Below, piece after piece: positions 33,701 through 41,692 of a DNA stretch of 64,000 nt. This DNA comes from Kribbella jiaozuonensis (GTDB lineage: Bacteria > Actinomycetota > Actinomycetes > Propionibacteriales > Kribbellaceae): positions 806,001 to 870,000 of the forward strand of contig NZ_SZPZ01000002.1 of the NCBI RefSeq assembly GCF_005233875.1. Direction: 5' to 3'. Below the pieces are notes generated by a model. It did no database searches, was not told where the DNA came from, and saw nothing but the letters and a program-made list of their open reading frames with translations. The translations under genes and the position numbers were made by a program. Within the stretch, counting starts at the first letter, position 1, and each line of letters begins with the position of its first letter.

Positions 33701-34467
33701 TCGACGCAGATGTTGCTGCGGGCAACGATATGCGTCAGTCGACGGCCCGGGTCTTCGGCTCCAAGCCCGGCTCGTACGGCGCCGGTCTGCTGCCGCTCGT
33801 CGACGCGCGCAACTGGCGCACCGACGCCGAGCTGGCCGAGGTGTACGCCGTCTGGGGCGGGTACGCGTACGGCAAGGACCTCGACGGCGCGGAGGCCCGC
33901 GGCTCGATGGAACGCGCGTACGCCCGGATCCAGGTCGCGGCGAAGAACGCGGACACGCGTGAGCACGACATCATGGACTCCGACGACTACTTCCAGTACC
34001 ACGGCGGCATGATCGCGATGGTCCGCCACCTGACCGGTTCCAATCCGAAGGCGTACGTCGGCGACTCCGCCGTACCCGCACAGGCGAAGACGCGGACGCT
34101 GGAGGAAGAGGCGAAGCGGGTCTTCCGTGCCCGGGTGGTGAACCCGCGGTGGATGTCCGCGATGCGGCGGCACGGGTACAAGGGCGCCTTCGAGATGGCG
34201 GCGACGGTCGACTACCTCTTCGGGTACGACGCGACCGCGGGTGTGGTCGACGACTGGATGTACGAGACGCTGACAACGGAATACGTCAAAGATCCGGAGA
34301 TGGCGGAGTTCTTCCGCAAGTCGAACCCGTGGGCGCGGCACGGTATCGCGGAGCGCCTGCTGGAGGCGGCTCAGCGCGGGCTGTGGGCGGAGCCGTCGGC
34401 CGAGGCGCTCGAGACGCTGCGGAACGCAGTCCTTGAGACGGAGGGTGACATCGAGGATCGCGGCTGA
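30775..34467 (+). CDS. cobN: Cobaltochelatase subunit CobN
   Basis: CobN is the large subunit of the ATP-dependent chelatase that inserts cobalt into hydrogenobyrinate a,c-diamide in the aerobic B12 pathway. The protein has 1,230 residues, the normal size. It shows the family blocks GIVYYRAHEISGNTAFVDAL, HLGKHGTLEWLPGKG, the FRDAFPHVVALLDEAV region and a C-terminal DYLFGYDATAGVVDDWMYE. The GTG at 30775 is preferred to an in-frame upstream start because the latter lies within the riboswitch and because GAAGGA precedes this one. The partner AAA/VWA subunit is at 35503. Confidence 0.96.
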   Translation: MLLLLSTADTDLLAAAEADAGWKVANPARLELAELGPLLDAAEIVVVRLLGGRRAWEEGLDAVLASGKPAVVVSGEAAPDAELMSLSTVPAGAVTEALAYLREGGADNLRNLAGFLRDTLLLTGDEFEPPRALPAYGLRGAYVEDERPVVGIVYYRAHEISGNTAFVDALADAITEAGAQPLPVYCGTLRGLDPAENVGLFDLLRKCDVLVTTLLAAGGAVAANASAGGADDAWDAGALASLDIPLIQGLALTSTREQWAESDAALSPLDAATQVAIPEFDGRLITIPFSFKSYDANGLARYAPDVERCARLAGIAVAHARLRHVPAAEKRIALVLSSYPTKHARIGNAVGLDTPASAVVLLGQLEAAGYDLGGLDLSELQGADGADGLIHRLIAAGGHDVDWLTDEQLANAVAKIPLSTYATWFGRTPESLQTAMIESWGEAPGELYVDTSGDEPAIALAALQFGNVVLMIQPPRGFGENPVAIYHDPDMAPSHHYLAAYRWLESSRDEGGFGAQAVVHLGKHGTLEWLPGKGIGMAADSAPDAVLGNLPMVYPFIVNDPGEGTQAKRRAHATVVDHLVPPMARAETYGDMAKLEYLLDEYATVSALDPEKVPTLRAQIWTLIQAAQLHHDLHTSEKPDDEEFDEFVLHLDGYLCEIKDVQIRDGLHILGGAPAGEARVNLVLAVLRARQLWGGSYSIPGLRTALGETFGVDEAALLANPGQAANLAELATLADLPAVTGADGVDILEAAARKLVVSMETLSWDAAKVPVVVTEVLGRSSDAVAASLTFAATEVVPRLARTGDELVNVVRALDGRFVEAGPSGSPTRGLVNVLPTGRNFYAVDPKAIPSRNAWDVGVALADSLLARHQTETGEYPRSVGLTIWGTSAMRTQGDDLAEVLWLLGCRPIWDEASRRVTSFEVVGLEELGRPRIDVTIRISGFFRDAFPHVVALLDEAVRTVAALDESAEDNFLKAHVDADVAAGNDMRQSTARVFGSKPGSYGAGLLPLVDARNWRTDAELAEVYAVWGGYAYGKDLDGAEARGSMERAYARIQVAAKNADTREHDIMDSDDYFQYHGGMIAMVRHLTGSNPKAYVGDSAVPAQAKTRTLEEEAKRVFRARVVNPRWMSAMRRHGYKGAFEMAATVDYLFGYDATAGVVDDWMYETLTTEYVKDPEMAEFFRKSNPWARHGIAERLLEAAQRGLWAEPSAEALETLRNAVLETEGDIEDRG

Positions 34468-34479
34468 TTGGGTGGAGTC

Positions 34480-35250
34480 ATGCCCGCTGAGCAGCTACGA
34501 GTCCTGATCACCAACGACGACGGCTATCTCGCACCAGGGATCCGGGCCCTCGCGCCGGCGATCGCCGAACTCGGGTACGACGTACTCGTGGTCGCCCCGT
34601 TACTCGACGAGAGCGGTGTCGGCTCGGCGCGGGCCGGGATGATCGGCCGGCCGATCCGGACCGAGTCGGACGTGGAGAACGGCGTCACGTTCACCGGGAT
34701 CGAGGGGACGCCGGCACTCGCGGTGACGCTGGCGAACGTCGGGGCGTTCGGGCGGGCACCGGATCTGGTGCTGTCCGGGATCAACCGCGGGCACAACATC
34801 GGCGTACCGATCTTCCACTCCGGCACGGTGGCCGCGGCGCTGACCGCGGCCGGGCAGGGTACGTCGGCCGTTGCCGTGAGCATCGACTCGGAGAACCCGG
34901 CCCACTGGCCGACCGCGGCAACGATCGCCGCCGAAGCCCTCGGCTGGATCGCCGACGAACCGGCCGGCACGGTCCTCACGATTAACGTCCCCGACCGCCC
35001 GCTGGCCGAGCTGTCCGGCGTACGCCACGCCTCGCTCGCGCCGATCAAGCGCTCCCGCATCGTCGGCACCACCGCCCCCACCGGCGAGCCGATGATCGAA
35101 CTGGAACCCCCGCACGCCAACCCGGTCCCCGACTCCGACGAGGCCCTCCTCGCCGCCGGCTTCGTTACCGTCACACCTATCGTCGGCATCCGCGAAGTAA
35201 AGGACGACGCAGCCGCCACAGCCCTGGCGAAACGCCTCAGTTCAAGCTGA
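34480..35250 (+). CDS. surE: 5'/3'-nucleotidase SurE
   Basis: SurE is a metal-dependent nucleoside monophosphate phosphatase. The 256-residue protein has the N-terminal metal site TNDDGY, the SGINRGHNIG loop and HSGTVAAA, all characteristic. The ATG at 34480 follows GGTGGAG by a few bases and lies 12 bases after cobN, so it is read on the B12-controlled transcript. No cobalamin step needs SurE; it is probably a passenger, or it salvages a nucleotide such as GMP/AMP released in the nucleotide-loop steps. Confidence 0.93.
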   Translation: MPAEQLRVLITNDDGYLAPGIRALAPAIAELGYDVLVVAPLLDESGVGSARAGMIGRPIRTESDVENGVTFTGIEGTPALAVTLANVGAFGRAPDLVLSGINRGHNIGVPIFHSGTVAAALTAAGQGTSAVAVSIDSENPAHWPTAATIAAEALGWIADEPAGTVLTINVPDRPLAELSGVRHASLAPIKRSRIVGTTAPTGEPMIELEPPHANPVPDSDEALLAAGFVTVTPIVGIREVKDDAAATALAKRLSSS

Positions 35251-35317
35251 CCGGGCGAGGTGATCGGCGGCGTGTGAGCCTGGTCGCTGGCGGGGGCAGC
35301 CTGGTGTGCCATGATCG

Positions 35318-35430
35318 GGCGGACGGTTGTGGAGGAACACCGGTGACCAGCTTGCTGGGAGTCCGGGGCGGTCCCGCCACTGTGACCGGGAGGTAACTTC
35401 CGGGAGCCAGGACATCTGCGGTCGTCCGCC
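35318..35430 (+). ncRNA. Cobalamin riboswitch upstream of the AAA/VWA chelatase gene
   Basis: The second B12 element has GGAACACCGGTG, the box GCCACTGTGACC at 35376-35387, and AGCCAGGACATCTGC. GGCGGAC (35318-35324) pairs with GTCCGCC (35424-35430) at the base. The chelatase start is 72 bases further on. It separates surE from the next operon, so cobN-surE and chelatase-cobO-cobB-bluB form two B12-repressed units. Confidence 0.93.
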
Positions 35431-35502
35431 GGGTCGCGTTGTGGGCCGGTGTACCAGGCGTGGCGGGCGTGGATACCCGCTCGACGAAGGGACCCACCGC
35501 CG

Positions 35503-37620
35503 ATGCGGCCTGCTTCAGCTTCCACCGGATTCCCGTTCACCGCAGTGGTCGGCATGGAGGACCTCCAGCTCGCGCTGATCCTGGCCGCGATCTCGCCGGC
35601 GATCGGCGGCGTACTGATCCGCGGCGAGAAGGGTACGGCGAAGTCGACCGCGGTCCGGGCGCTGACCGAGCTCCTGCCGCCGGTGGACGTCGTACCCGGG
35701 TGTCGTTTCTCGTGTGATCCCGATCGGCCGGATGCGGACTGTCCTGACGGTCCGCACAACGGCGAGGGGACCGTGCGGGCGGCGCGGTTGGTGGAGTTGC
35801 CGGTGGGGGCGACCGAGGACCGGGTGCTCGGGTCGCTGCACCTGGAGAAGGCGCTCGCGGAGGGCGTCACGGCGTACGAGCCTGGTCTGCTGGCGGCGGC
35901 GCATCGGGGGTTGCTGTACGTCGATGAGGTCAACCTGCTGCATGACCACCTGGTCGACGTACTGCTCGATGCTGCCGCGATGGGGCGCGCGACGGTCGAG
36001 CGGGACGGGGTGTCGGTGACGCACCCGGCGCGCTTCGTGCTGGTCGGGACGATGAACCCGGAGGAGGGCGAGCTGCGGCCGCAGTTGCTGGACCGGTTCG
36101 GTCTCACTGTGGATGTCGTTGCCAGCAGGGATCCTGCGGTGCGGGTCGAGGTGATGCGGGCGCGGTTGGGGTATGAGGCGGATCCTGCTGGTTTCATCGC
36201 GCGGTACGACGGTCGCCAGCGCGAGCTCGCGGAGCGGATCGTGAAGGCGCGCGACCTGATCACCGAGGTGATCCTGACGGATGCCGCGCTGAGGCAGATC
36301 GCGGAGATCTGCGCGTCGTTCGACGTGGACGGGATGCGCGCCGATCTGGTCACCGCGCGTACGGCGGTCGCCCACGCGGCCTGGTCCGGACGCACGGTCG
36401 TCGAGGTCGAGGACGTCCGCGCCGCCGCCAAACTAGCCCTCCCACACCGCAAACGCCGCAACCCCTTCGACGCACCGGGCCTCGACGACGAGCAACTAGA
36501 AGAAGCAATCAACAACAGCACGCCGCCGACTGATCCCGACGACGACCCGCCCGGCCCTGGCGGGCCGGGCGGGTCGTCGTCGGGGGAGGACGCTGGAGCC
36601 GATGAGTCGCGAGCGGGCGAACCGGACCCGGCGCAGCCGGCTGACCGGACGCCTGCCGACTCGCCGCAGAGCGACTCGGCGCAGGGCGAGTCGGCGGAGG
36701 CCGACCTCGGGCGGGACCGGTCCGCGCCCGGCGACTCGGCGGAGGACGGCTCGGCCGCGGAGGACCAGGCGCGCGCCGGGTCGGCGCCTGTTGGGGACGT
36801 TGTCGGTAGCTCGGCGCCTTACAAGGCTCGGCTTTTGAGTGTGCAGGGGGCGGGGGCTGGGGTTGCGGGGCGGCGGTCTCGGGCTATTACTGAGGTGGGG
36901 CGGGTGGTGGGGGAGCGGGCTCGGGTCGGGCGGGAGTCGGGGCGGCCGCATCTGCTGGCCACGCTTCGGTCTGCGGCGCCGTATCAGCAGGTTCGGGGGC
37001 GGAGCGGGCCGGGGCTCGTCGTACGGCCGGCCGACGTGCGGCTCGCCGTACGGGAAGGGCGCGAGGGGAACCTCGTGCTGTTCTGCGTGGACGCGTCCGG
37101 CTCGATGGGGACGAAGAAGCGGATGGGTGAGGTGAAGACCGCGATCGTCTCGCTCCTGCTCGACGCGTACCAGCGGCGCGACACCGTCGGCCTCGTCACG
37201 TTCGCCGGCGCCACCGCCACGGTCGCGCTCCCGCCGACGGGCAGCGTGGAGACCGCCGTACGTCGGCTCGAATCCCTCCCGACCGGCGGACGCACCCCGC
37301 TCGCCGAAGGACTCCTCCAAGCAGCAGAGGTACTGCGGATCGCCGCGATCCGGGACCCGCGCCGCCGCCCGCTCCTCGTACTCGTCACCGACGGCCGCGC
37401 CACCCACGGCGACAGCGCATTCGCCCGCGCCCGCCAGTCCGCCGGCTGGCTGGCCGAGCGCGGGATCGCCACCGTGGTCGTGGACTGCGAACCTCGCCGC
37501 GGCGTCCGCCTCGGCCTGGCGGCGGAGCTCGCGGCCGACCTCGGCGCCGAGTACCTCGATCTCGGAGACGTTGCTGCTGGCAACCTTGTCCGCACGGTGA
37601 CCGAGCGGAAGGTGGCCTGA
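35503..37620 (+). CDS. Cobalt/magnesium chelatase subunit, AAA (ChlI) plus VWA (ChlD) fusion
   Basis: The 705-residue ATPase partner of CobN, of the putative cobaltochelatase type, has an AAA+ module at residues about 10-330. Its Walker A is GEKGTAKST (about 40-48) and its Walker B is LLYVDEVNLL. An acidic Ser/Pro/Gly linker (about 342-450) leads to a C-terminal VWA domain with the metal site DASGSMG (about 530-536). It hydrolyses ATP to drive cobalt insertion. The linker DNA contains a perfect 23-base inverted repeat (36535-36584). ATG 35503 begins just before the AAA domain. Codon bias shifts to GGG/CGG-type codons around 36840-37000. Confidence 0.9.
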   Translation: MRPASASTGFPFTAVVGMEDLQLALILAAISPAIGGVLIRGEKGTAKSTAVRALTELLPPVDVVPGCRFSCDPDRPDADCPDGPHNGEGTVRAARLVELPVGATEDRVLGSLHLEKALAEGVTAYEPGLLAAAHRGLLYVDEVNLLHDHLVDVLLDAAAMGRATVERDGVSVTHPARFVLVGTMNPEEGELRPQLLDRFGLTVDVVASRDPAVRVEVMRARLGYEADPAGFIARYDGRQRELAERIVKARDLITEVILTDAALRQIAEICASFDVDGMRADLVTARTAVAHAAWSGRTVVEVEDVRAAAKLALPHRKRRNPFDAPGLDDEQLEEAINNSTPPTDPDDDPPGPGGPGGSSSGEDAGADESRAGEPDPAQPADRTPADSPQSDSAQGESAEADLGRDRSAPGDSAEDGSAAEDQARAGSAPVGDVVGSSAPYKARLLSVQGAGAGVAGRRSRAITEVGRVVGERARVGRESGRPHLLATLRSAAPYQQVRGRSGPGLVVRPADVRLAVREGREGNLVLFCVDASGSMGTKKRMGEVKTAIVSLLLDAYQRRDTVGLVTFAGATATVALPPTGSVETAVRRLESLPTGGRTPLAEGLLQAAEVLRIAAIRDPRRRPLLVLVTDGRATHGDSAFARARQSAGWLAERGIATVVVDCEPRRGVRLGLAAELAADLGAEYLDLGDVAAGNLVRTVTERKVA
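36535..36584. repeat. Perfect 23-base inverted repeat inside the chelatase linker
   Basis: The arms 36535-36557 and 36562-36584 are exactly complementary, with loop TGGC. It encodes acidic Asp-rich then Pro/Gly then Ser residues of the linker (about 345-361). A hairpin this long inside a reading frame is exceptional and resembles a terminator stem without the T-run. Confidence 0.9.
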
Positions 37621-37621
37621 C

Positions 37622-38236
37622 ATGCCGAAGGGGCAACCGGTCGCCGTACCCGAGGACGGCCTGACCACGCGCCAGCGTCGCAACCGTCCGCTGCTGATGG
37701 TGCACACCGGCGAGATGAAGGGGAAGTCGACCGCCGCGTTCGGGATGGCATTGCGCGCCTGGAACCAGGGCTGGAACATCGGCGTCTTCCAGTTCGTGAA
37801 GAGCGCCAAGTGGAAGGTCGGCGAGGAGGGCGCGTTCAAGGCGCTCGGTGAGTTGCACGAGGCAACTGGTCAGGGCGGCCCGGTCGAGTGGCACAAGATG
37901 GGCGAGGGCTGGAGCTGGTCGCGCAAGGCCGGCACCGAGGAGGACCACGCCGCCGACGCACTCGAGGGCTGGCGCGAGATCCAGCGCCGGCTCGCCGCCG
38001 AGACGCATGACCTGTACGTCCTGGACGAGTTCACCTACCCGATGAAGTGGGGCTGGGTCGACGTGGACGAGGTGCTCGACACGCTCGTCAACCGCCCCGG
38101 TCATCAGTACGTCGTGATCACCGGTCGCGACGCGAACCCCAAGCTCCTCGAGGCCGCGGACCTCGCCGCCGAGATTACCAAGCTGAAGCATCCGATGGAC
38201 GCCGGCCAGAAGGGCCAGAAGGGCATCGAGTGGTGA
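37622..38236 (+). CDS. cobO: Cob(I)yrinic acid a,c-diamide adenosyltransferase
   Basis: CobO transfers the adenosyl group of ATP to the reduced cobalt of cobyrinic acid a,c-diamide. The 204-residue protein has the P-loop GEMKGKST at residues 30-37, the VFQFVKSAKWKVGE block, VLDEFTYPMKWGW and ITGRDANPKLLEAADLA. This is the BtuR/CobA family. It starts one base after the chelatase stop and overlaps cobB by GTGA. Confidence 0.96.
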   Translation: MPKGQPVAVPEDGLTTRQRRNRPLLMVHTGEMKGKSTAAFGMALRAWNQGWNIGVFQFVKSAKWKVGEEGAFKALGELHEATGQGGPVEWHKMGEGWSWSRKAGTEEDHAADALEGWREIQRRLAAETHDLYVLDEFTYPMKWGWVDVDEVLDTLVNRPGHQYVVITGRDANPKLLEAADLAAEITKLKHPMDAGQKGQKGIEW

Positions 38237-39597
38237 TCCCGCGGGTCGTGGTCGCGGCGCCGTCGTCCGGCGCGGGGAAGACGACGGTCGCGGTCGGGTT
38301 GATGGCGGCGTTGCGACGGGCCGGGCACGTGGTTGCCGGGTTCAAGGTCGGGCCGGACTACATCGACCCCGGTTTCCACGCGGTCGCGACCGGGCGGCCG
38401 GGGCGCAACCTCGACCCGATGTTGTCGGGGGAGGAGCGCGTCGGACCGCTGTTCGCGCATGGGTCCGCGGGTGCGGACATCGCGGTGGTCGAAGGCGTGA
38501 TGGGCCTGTACGACGGCGCGCTCGGGACGGAAGGGTTCTCGTCGACGGCGCACGTCGCGAAGTTGCTGAAGGCACCCGTGGTGCTCGTGGTGGACGCGTC
38601 CGCCGCGGGCCGGAGCGTCGGCGCTGTCGTCCAAGGTTTCGTTGCTTTCGACACCGAAGTATGGATCGTCGGGGTGATCCTCAACAAGGTCGGCTCCGAC
38701 CGCCACGAGACCGAAGTACGCGCCGGCATCGCACCCACCGGCGTCCCCGTCCTTGGCGTCCTCCGCCGCGACCCCCGCCTAACCGTCCCCAGCCGCCACC
38801 TCGGCCTCATCCCCGCCACAGAACAACGCGAACAGGCGGAAGACGCAGTAGAAGCAGCCGCCGAACTCGTCCACCAAGGCGTAGACCTCCAAGCCTTCAT
38901 AGCTGCAGCCGAGGCAGCCCCTCACCACACCACCACCCCGTGGGATCCCACTGAGGAACTCACCCGCCTCGCCCCGGCATCCACCACCGTCCCGGGGCGT
39001 CGCCCGGTGGTTGCGGTTGCGGGCGGTCCGGTGTTCTCGTTCCGGTACACGGAGACGACGGAGCTGCTCGACGCCGCGGGCGCCGACGTCGTGACCTTCG
39101 ACCCACTGGCCGACACGTTGCCGGAGGCAACCTCTGCGCTCTACCTCGGTGGCGGCTTCCCGGAGTTGCATGCTGAAGCGCTGTCAGCGAACGCCAAGTT
39201 GAGGGAGCAGGTCGCCGCTCAGGTGCTGGCCGGGTTGCCGGTGGTTGCTGAGTGTGCGGGGCTGCTTTATCTGTGTCGTGAGCTCGACGGGCATCCGATG
39301 ACGGGAGTTCTGCCCGCGACCGGGCGGATGACGAGTCGCCTCACCCTCGGGTATCGGACGGCGGTCGCCGCGACCAGCACCGACTTCTTTGACGAAGGAC
39401 GCCGCGTGCGCGGTCACGAGTTCCACCGCACCGCGATCGACCTCGACGCCGACGTACGCCCCGCCTGGCACCTCCCCGCCGGCGTCGAAGGCATCACGCT
39501 CCCGCACGTGCACGCGTCGTACCTGCACCTGCACTGGACCGCCACCCCCGACGTACCAGCCCGCCTGGTCGCCGCAGCCCGCGCACACCAGCGATGA
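38233..39597 (+). CDS. cobB: Cobyrinate a,c-diamide synthase
   Basis: CobB amidates carboxylates a and c of (hydrogeno)byrinate with glutamine and ATP. The 454-residue protein has an N-terminal ATP-binding domain (APSSGAGKTT at about residues 9-18, GFKVGPDYIDPGFH) and a C-terminal class I glutamine amidotransferase domain (FPELHAEALS, nucleophile Cys341 in VAECAGLLYL). The GTG overlaps the cobO stop. The coding strand switches between C-rich (38700-39000) and G-rich (39230-39330) synonymous usage. Confidence 0.95.
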   Translation: MIPRVVVAAPSSGAGKTTVAVGLMAALRRAGHVVAGFKVGPDYIDPGFHAVATGRPGRNLDPMLSGEERVGPLFAHGSAGADIAVVEGVMGLYDGALGTEGFSSTAHVAKLLKAPVVLVVDASAAGRSVGAVVQGFVAFDTEVWIVGVILNKVGSDRHETEVRAGIAPTGVPVLGVLRRDPRLTVPSRHLGLIPATEQREQAEDAVEAAAELVHQGVDLQAFIAAAEAAPHHTTTPWDPTEELTRLAPASTTVPGRRPVVAVAGGPVFSFRYTETTELLDAAGADVVTFDPLADTLPEATSALYLGGGFPELHAEALSANAKLREQVAAQVLAGLPVVAECAGLLYLCRELDGHPMTGVLPATGRMTSRLTLGYRTAVAATSTDFFDEGRRVRGHEFHRTAIDLDADVRPAWHLPAGVEGITLPHVHASYLHLHWTATPDVPARLVAAARAHQR

Positions 39598-40949
39598 AGC
39601 TCGTCGTAGGAGTCGGCCTCCGAGCAAACACGCCGTACGCCGAACTTCGCGCCCTCGTGGACAGCGCGCTGAAGGAAGCCCCGGGCGACGTCCAACTCAT
39701 CGTCACCGTCACAAGCAAAGAAGCCGAGCTAGCGCTGCACCGTCTCGCCGACGACCTGAATGCCGAGCTCCGAGCGATCCCGCCCAACGAGCTGGCCGAG
39801 CAAACACCGCCCAACCCGAGCGAGCACGTCGAGCAGCTGACAGGTACGCCGAGCGTCGCCGAAGCCGCCGTCCTGGCCGTCGGCGCCGAACTCATCCTCC
39901 CCAAACGCCGCTCAGCCAACGCGACCGCTGCGATCGGCCGCCTCCCTGCACCCGGCTACCAGCCAGCGGATCGCGAGGTCGTACATCGCGTGATCGCCGA
40001 GCGCCGCGACGTACGACGAGGTTTCCTCAACCTCCCCATCGACAACGACCTCCTCACCAGAGTCCTGGAATCAGCGCATCGAGCGCCAAGCGTCGGGCTG
40101 AGCCAGCCATGGGACTTCCTGGTCATCCGCGACCTCGCGACCCGGCGGAAGGTGCACGATCTCGCCACCGCGCAGCGGGACGCGTTCGCCGCATCGCTGC
40201 CGGACGACCGCCGGGCCAAATTCGACGGACTGAAGATCGAGGCGATCCTCGACACCCCGGTGAACATTGCGGTGACGTGCGACCCTGGCCGCGGCGGACG
40301 GCACGTACTCGGCCGGCACGCGGATCCACGGACCACCTGGTTCTCCGCCGCGATCGCGATCCAGAACCTCTGGCTGGCCGCACGAGCGGAAGGACTCGGC
40401 GTCGGCTGGGTCTCGTTCTTCGAACCGGCCGAAGTCGCAGACGTCCTCGACCTGCCCGCACACATCGAGCTCGTCGGTTATCTCTGCGTCGGGTACGTCG
40501 AGGAGTTCGCCGCCGCACCGGAGCTGGTGCGGTCGGGCTGGGCCAAGCGCAGGCCGCTCGAATGGGCGATCCACCACGAGGAGTGGGGCCGGCGCGAGGC
40601 CTCGATCGTCGAGGACGCGATCCAGGCCGGGCACAACGCAGTACAGGCAGTCGGCCAGCGCGTACGTCTGATCGTTGGCGGCGATAAAGCAGACCTCCAG
40701 CAGGCAGATGCGCTCGTCATCGATCTCACGCCGACCAAACCGCAAGCCGACTTCGGTGTCCTGTGGCGACCCGCGCGGACGCCGGCCGAGGCCGTCGAGT
40801 TCGGTGTCGAAATCGCGCGCGACCTGGCCCTGCAGGGTGTCGGCCAACTCGTCGTACAGCTCGCAGACCCGTCAGCGGAAGCGACCGCGCTCGCCCACGG
40901 GCTGGAAGTCGGTGCGTCGGCCTGTGGTCTGACACACTCCCGTGCATGA
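39594..40949 (+). CDS. bluB: CobE/CbiG-C domain fused to BluB, with an unassigned C-terminal domain
   Basis: The 451-residue protein joins three parts. Residues 1-115 match the CobE/CbiG C-terminal domain (VGVGLRANTPYAELRALV, NPSEHVEQLTGTPSVAEAA, LILPKRRS). Residues about 122-332 are BluB, the flavin enzyme that cuts FMNH2 with oxygen to 5,6-dimethylbenzimidazole (RRDVRRGFLNLP, APSVGLSQPWDFLVI, GLGVGWVSFFEP). Residues about 333-451 (VRLIVGGDKADLQQADALVI) match nothing I recognise; CobT is often joined or adjacent to BluB, but CobT motifs are not visible. It overlaps cobB by four bases. It implies aerobic lower-ligand synthesis in the same B12-regulated unit. Confidence 0.85.
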   Translation: MKLVVGVGLRANTPYAELRALVDSALKEAPGDVQLIVTVTSKEAELALHRLADDLNAELRAIPPNELAEQTPPNPSEHVEQLTGTPSVAEAAVLAVGAELILPKRRSANATAAIGRLPAPGYQPADREVVHRVIAERRDVRRGFLNLPIDNDLLTRVLESAHRAPSVGLSQPWDFLVIRDLATRRKVHDLATAQRDAFAASLPDDRRAKFDGLKIEAILDTPVNIAVTCDPGRGGRHVLGRHADPRTTWFSAAIAIQNLWLAARAEGLGVGWVSFFEPAEVADVLDLPAHIELVGYLCVGYVEEFAAAPELVRSGWAKRRPLEWAIHHEEWGRREASIVEDAIQAGHNAVQAVGQRVRLIVGGDKADLQQADALVIDLTPTKPQADFGVLWRPARTPAEAVEFGVEIARDLALQGVGQLVVQLADPSAEATALAHGLEVGASACGLTHSRA

Positions 40950-41548
40950 CAGACCAACCGCCCATGTACGTTCCCGCGTTCTCGATGAAGCAGCGGATCA
41001 CGATGATGGCGAACAAGTACGAGCTGATCGCCACCAACCCAGACGGGAGTGACGGGGCGCTGCTCGCGTTCGCGCAGCAGAAGCGGATGGCGTTCAAGGA
41101 GCAGGTGACGTTCTACACCGACGACACCAAGACCCGGCCGGTGTTCTCGTTCAAGGCGCGCAAGACGATCGACCTCGGTTCGGGGTACGACGTCTTCGAC
41201 GCGAACGGGCAGACGATCGGCTGGTTCAAGAAGGAGTTCGGCAAGAGCCTGCTCCGGTCCAGCTGGCAGCTGAGCGCGCCGGGCGTGGACGCGAGCGGTA
41301 CCGAGCGGAACCCGACGATCGCGATCGTCCGCCGGGTCTGGGAGTTCGTCCCGTTCGTCGGCGAAATCCCGCTGCCGTTCATCTTCCATTTCGACTTCAC
41401 CGAGGCGGGCTCCGGTCAGCCGGTGCTGTCGGTGGAGCGCAGGCTCTCGGTCCGGGACCGGTACCGGATCACCGTCCAGGACCAGCGCCTGGACTTCCGC
41501 GTCGCGGCCGCGATGACGGTCGCGCTGGACGCGCTGCAGTCCCGCTGA
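40946..41548 (+). CDS. LURP-one/scramblase-related family protein
   Basis: The 200-residue protein resembles the LURP-one/phospholipid-scramblase-related beta-barrel fold. It has strands such as NKYELIATNPDG, VFSFKARKTIDLGSGYDVFD, TIGWFKKEF and a final RYRITVQDQRLDFRVAAAMTVALD. No activity is established in bacteria to my knowledge. The ATG overlaps the bluB fusion stop (ATGA), so it is the last gene of the B12-regulated operon. A terminator stem follows. Confidence 0.8.
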   Translation: MTDQPPMYVPAFSMKQRITMMANKYELIATNPDGSDGALLAFAQQKRMAFKEQVTFYTDDTKTRPVFSFKARKTIDLGSGYDVFDANGQTIGWFKKEFGKSLLRSSWQLSAPGVDASGTERNPTIAIVRRVWEFVPFVGEIPLPFIFHFDFTEAGSGQPVLSVERRLSVRDRYRITVQDQRLDFRVAAAMTVALDALQSR

Positions 41549-41594
41549 GCCCCACCTGAGCGCCATCGGGGCCCGTCTGAGTCCCGCCTGAGGG

Positions 41595-41633
41595 CCGGCG
41601 TACGACCAGGGTCGTACGCCGGTCTCACTCTTT
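41595..41633 (+). terminator. Terminator after the cobalamin operon
   Basis: A perfect 12-base stem (41595-41606 with 41611-41622) has a CAGG loop and is followed by TCTCACTCTTT. It closes the chelatase-to-LURP transcript. Confidence 0.82.
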
Positions 41634-41692
41634 CGGGTGAACCTACCCTGACAACACTTGGTTCAGCCTCCGCCGGGTGCGAGGCTGTATCC

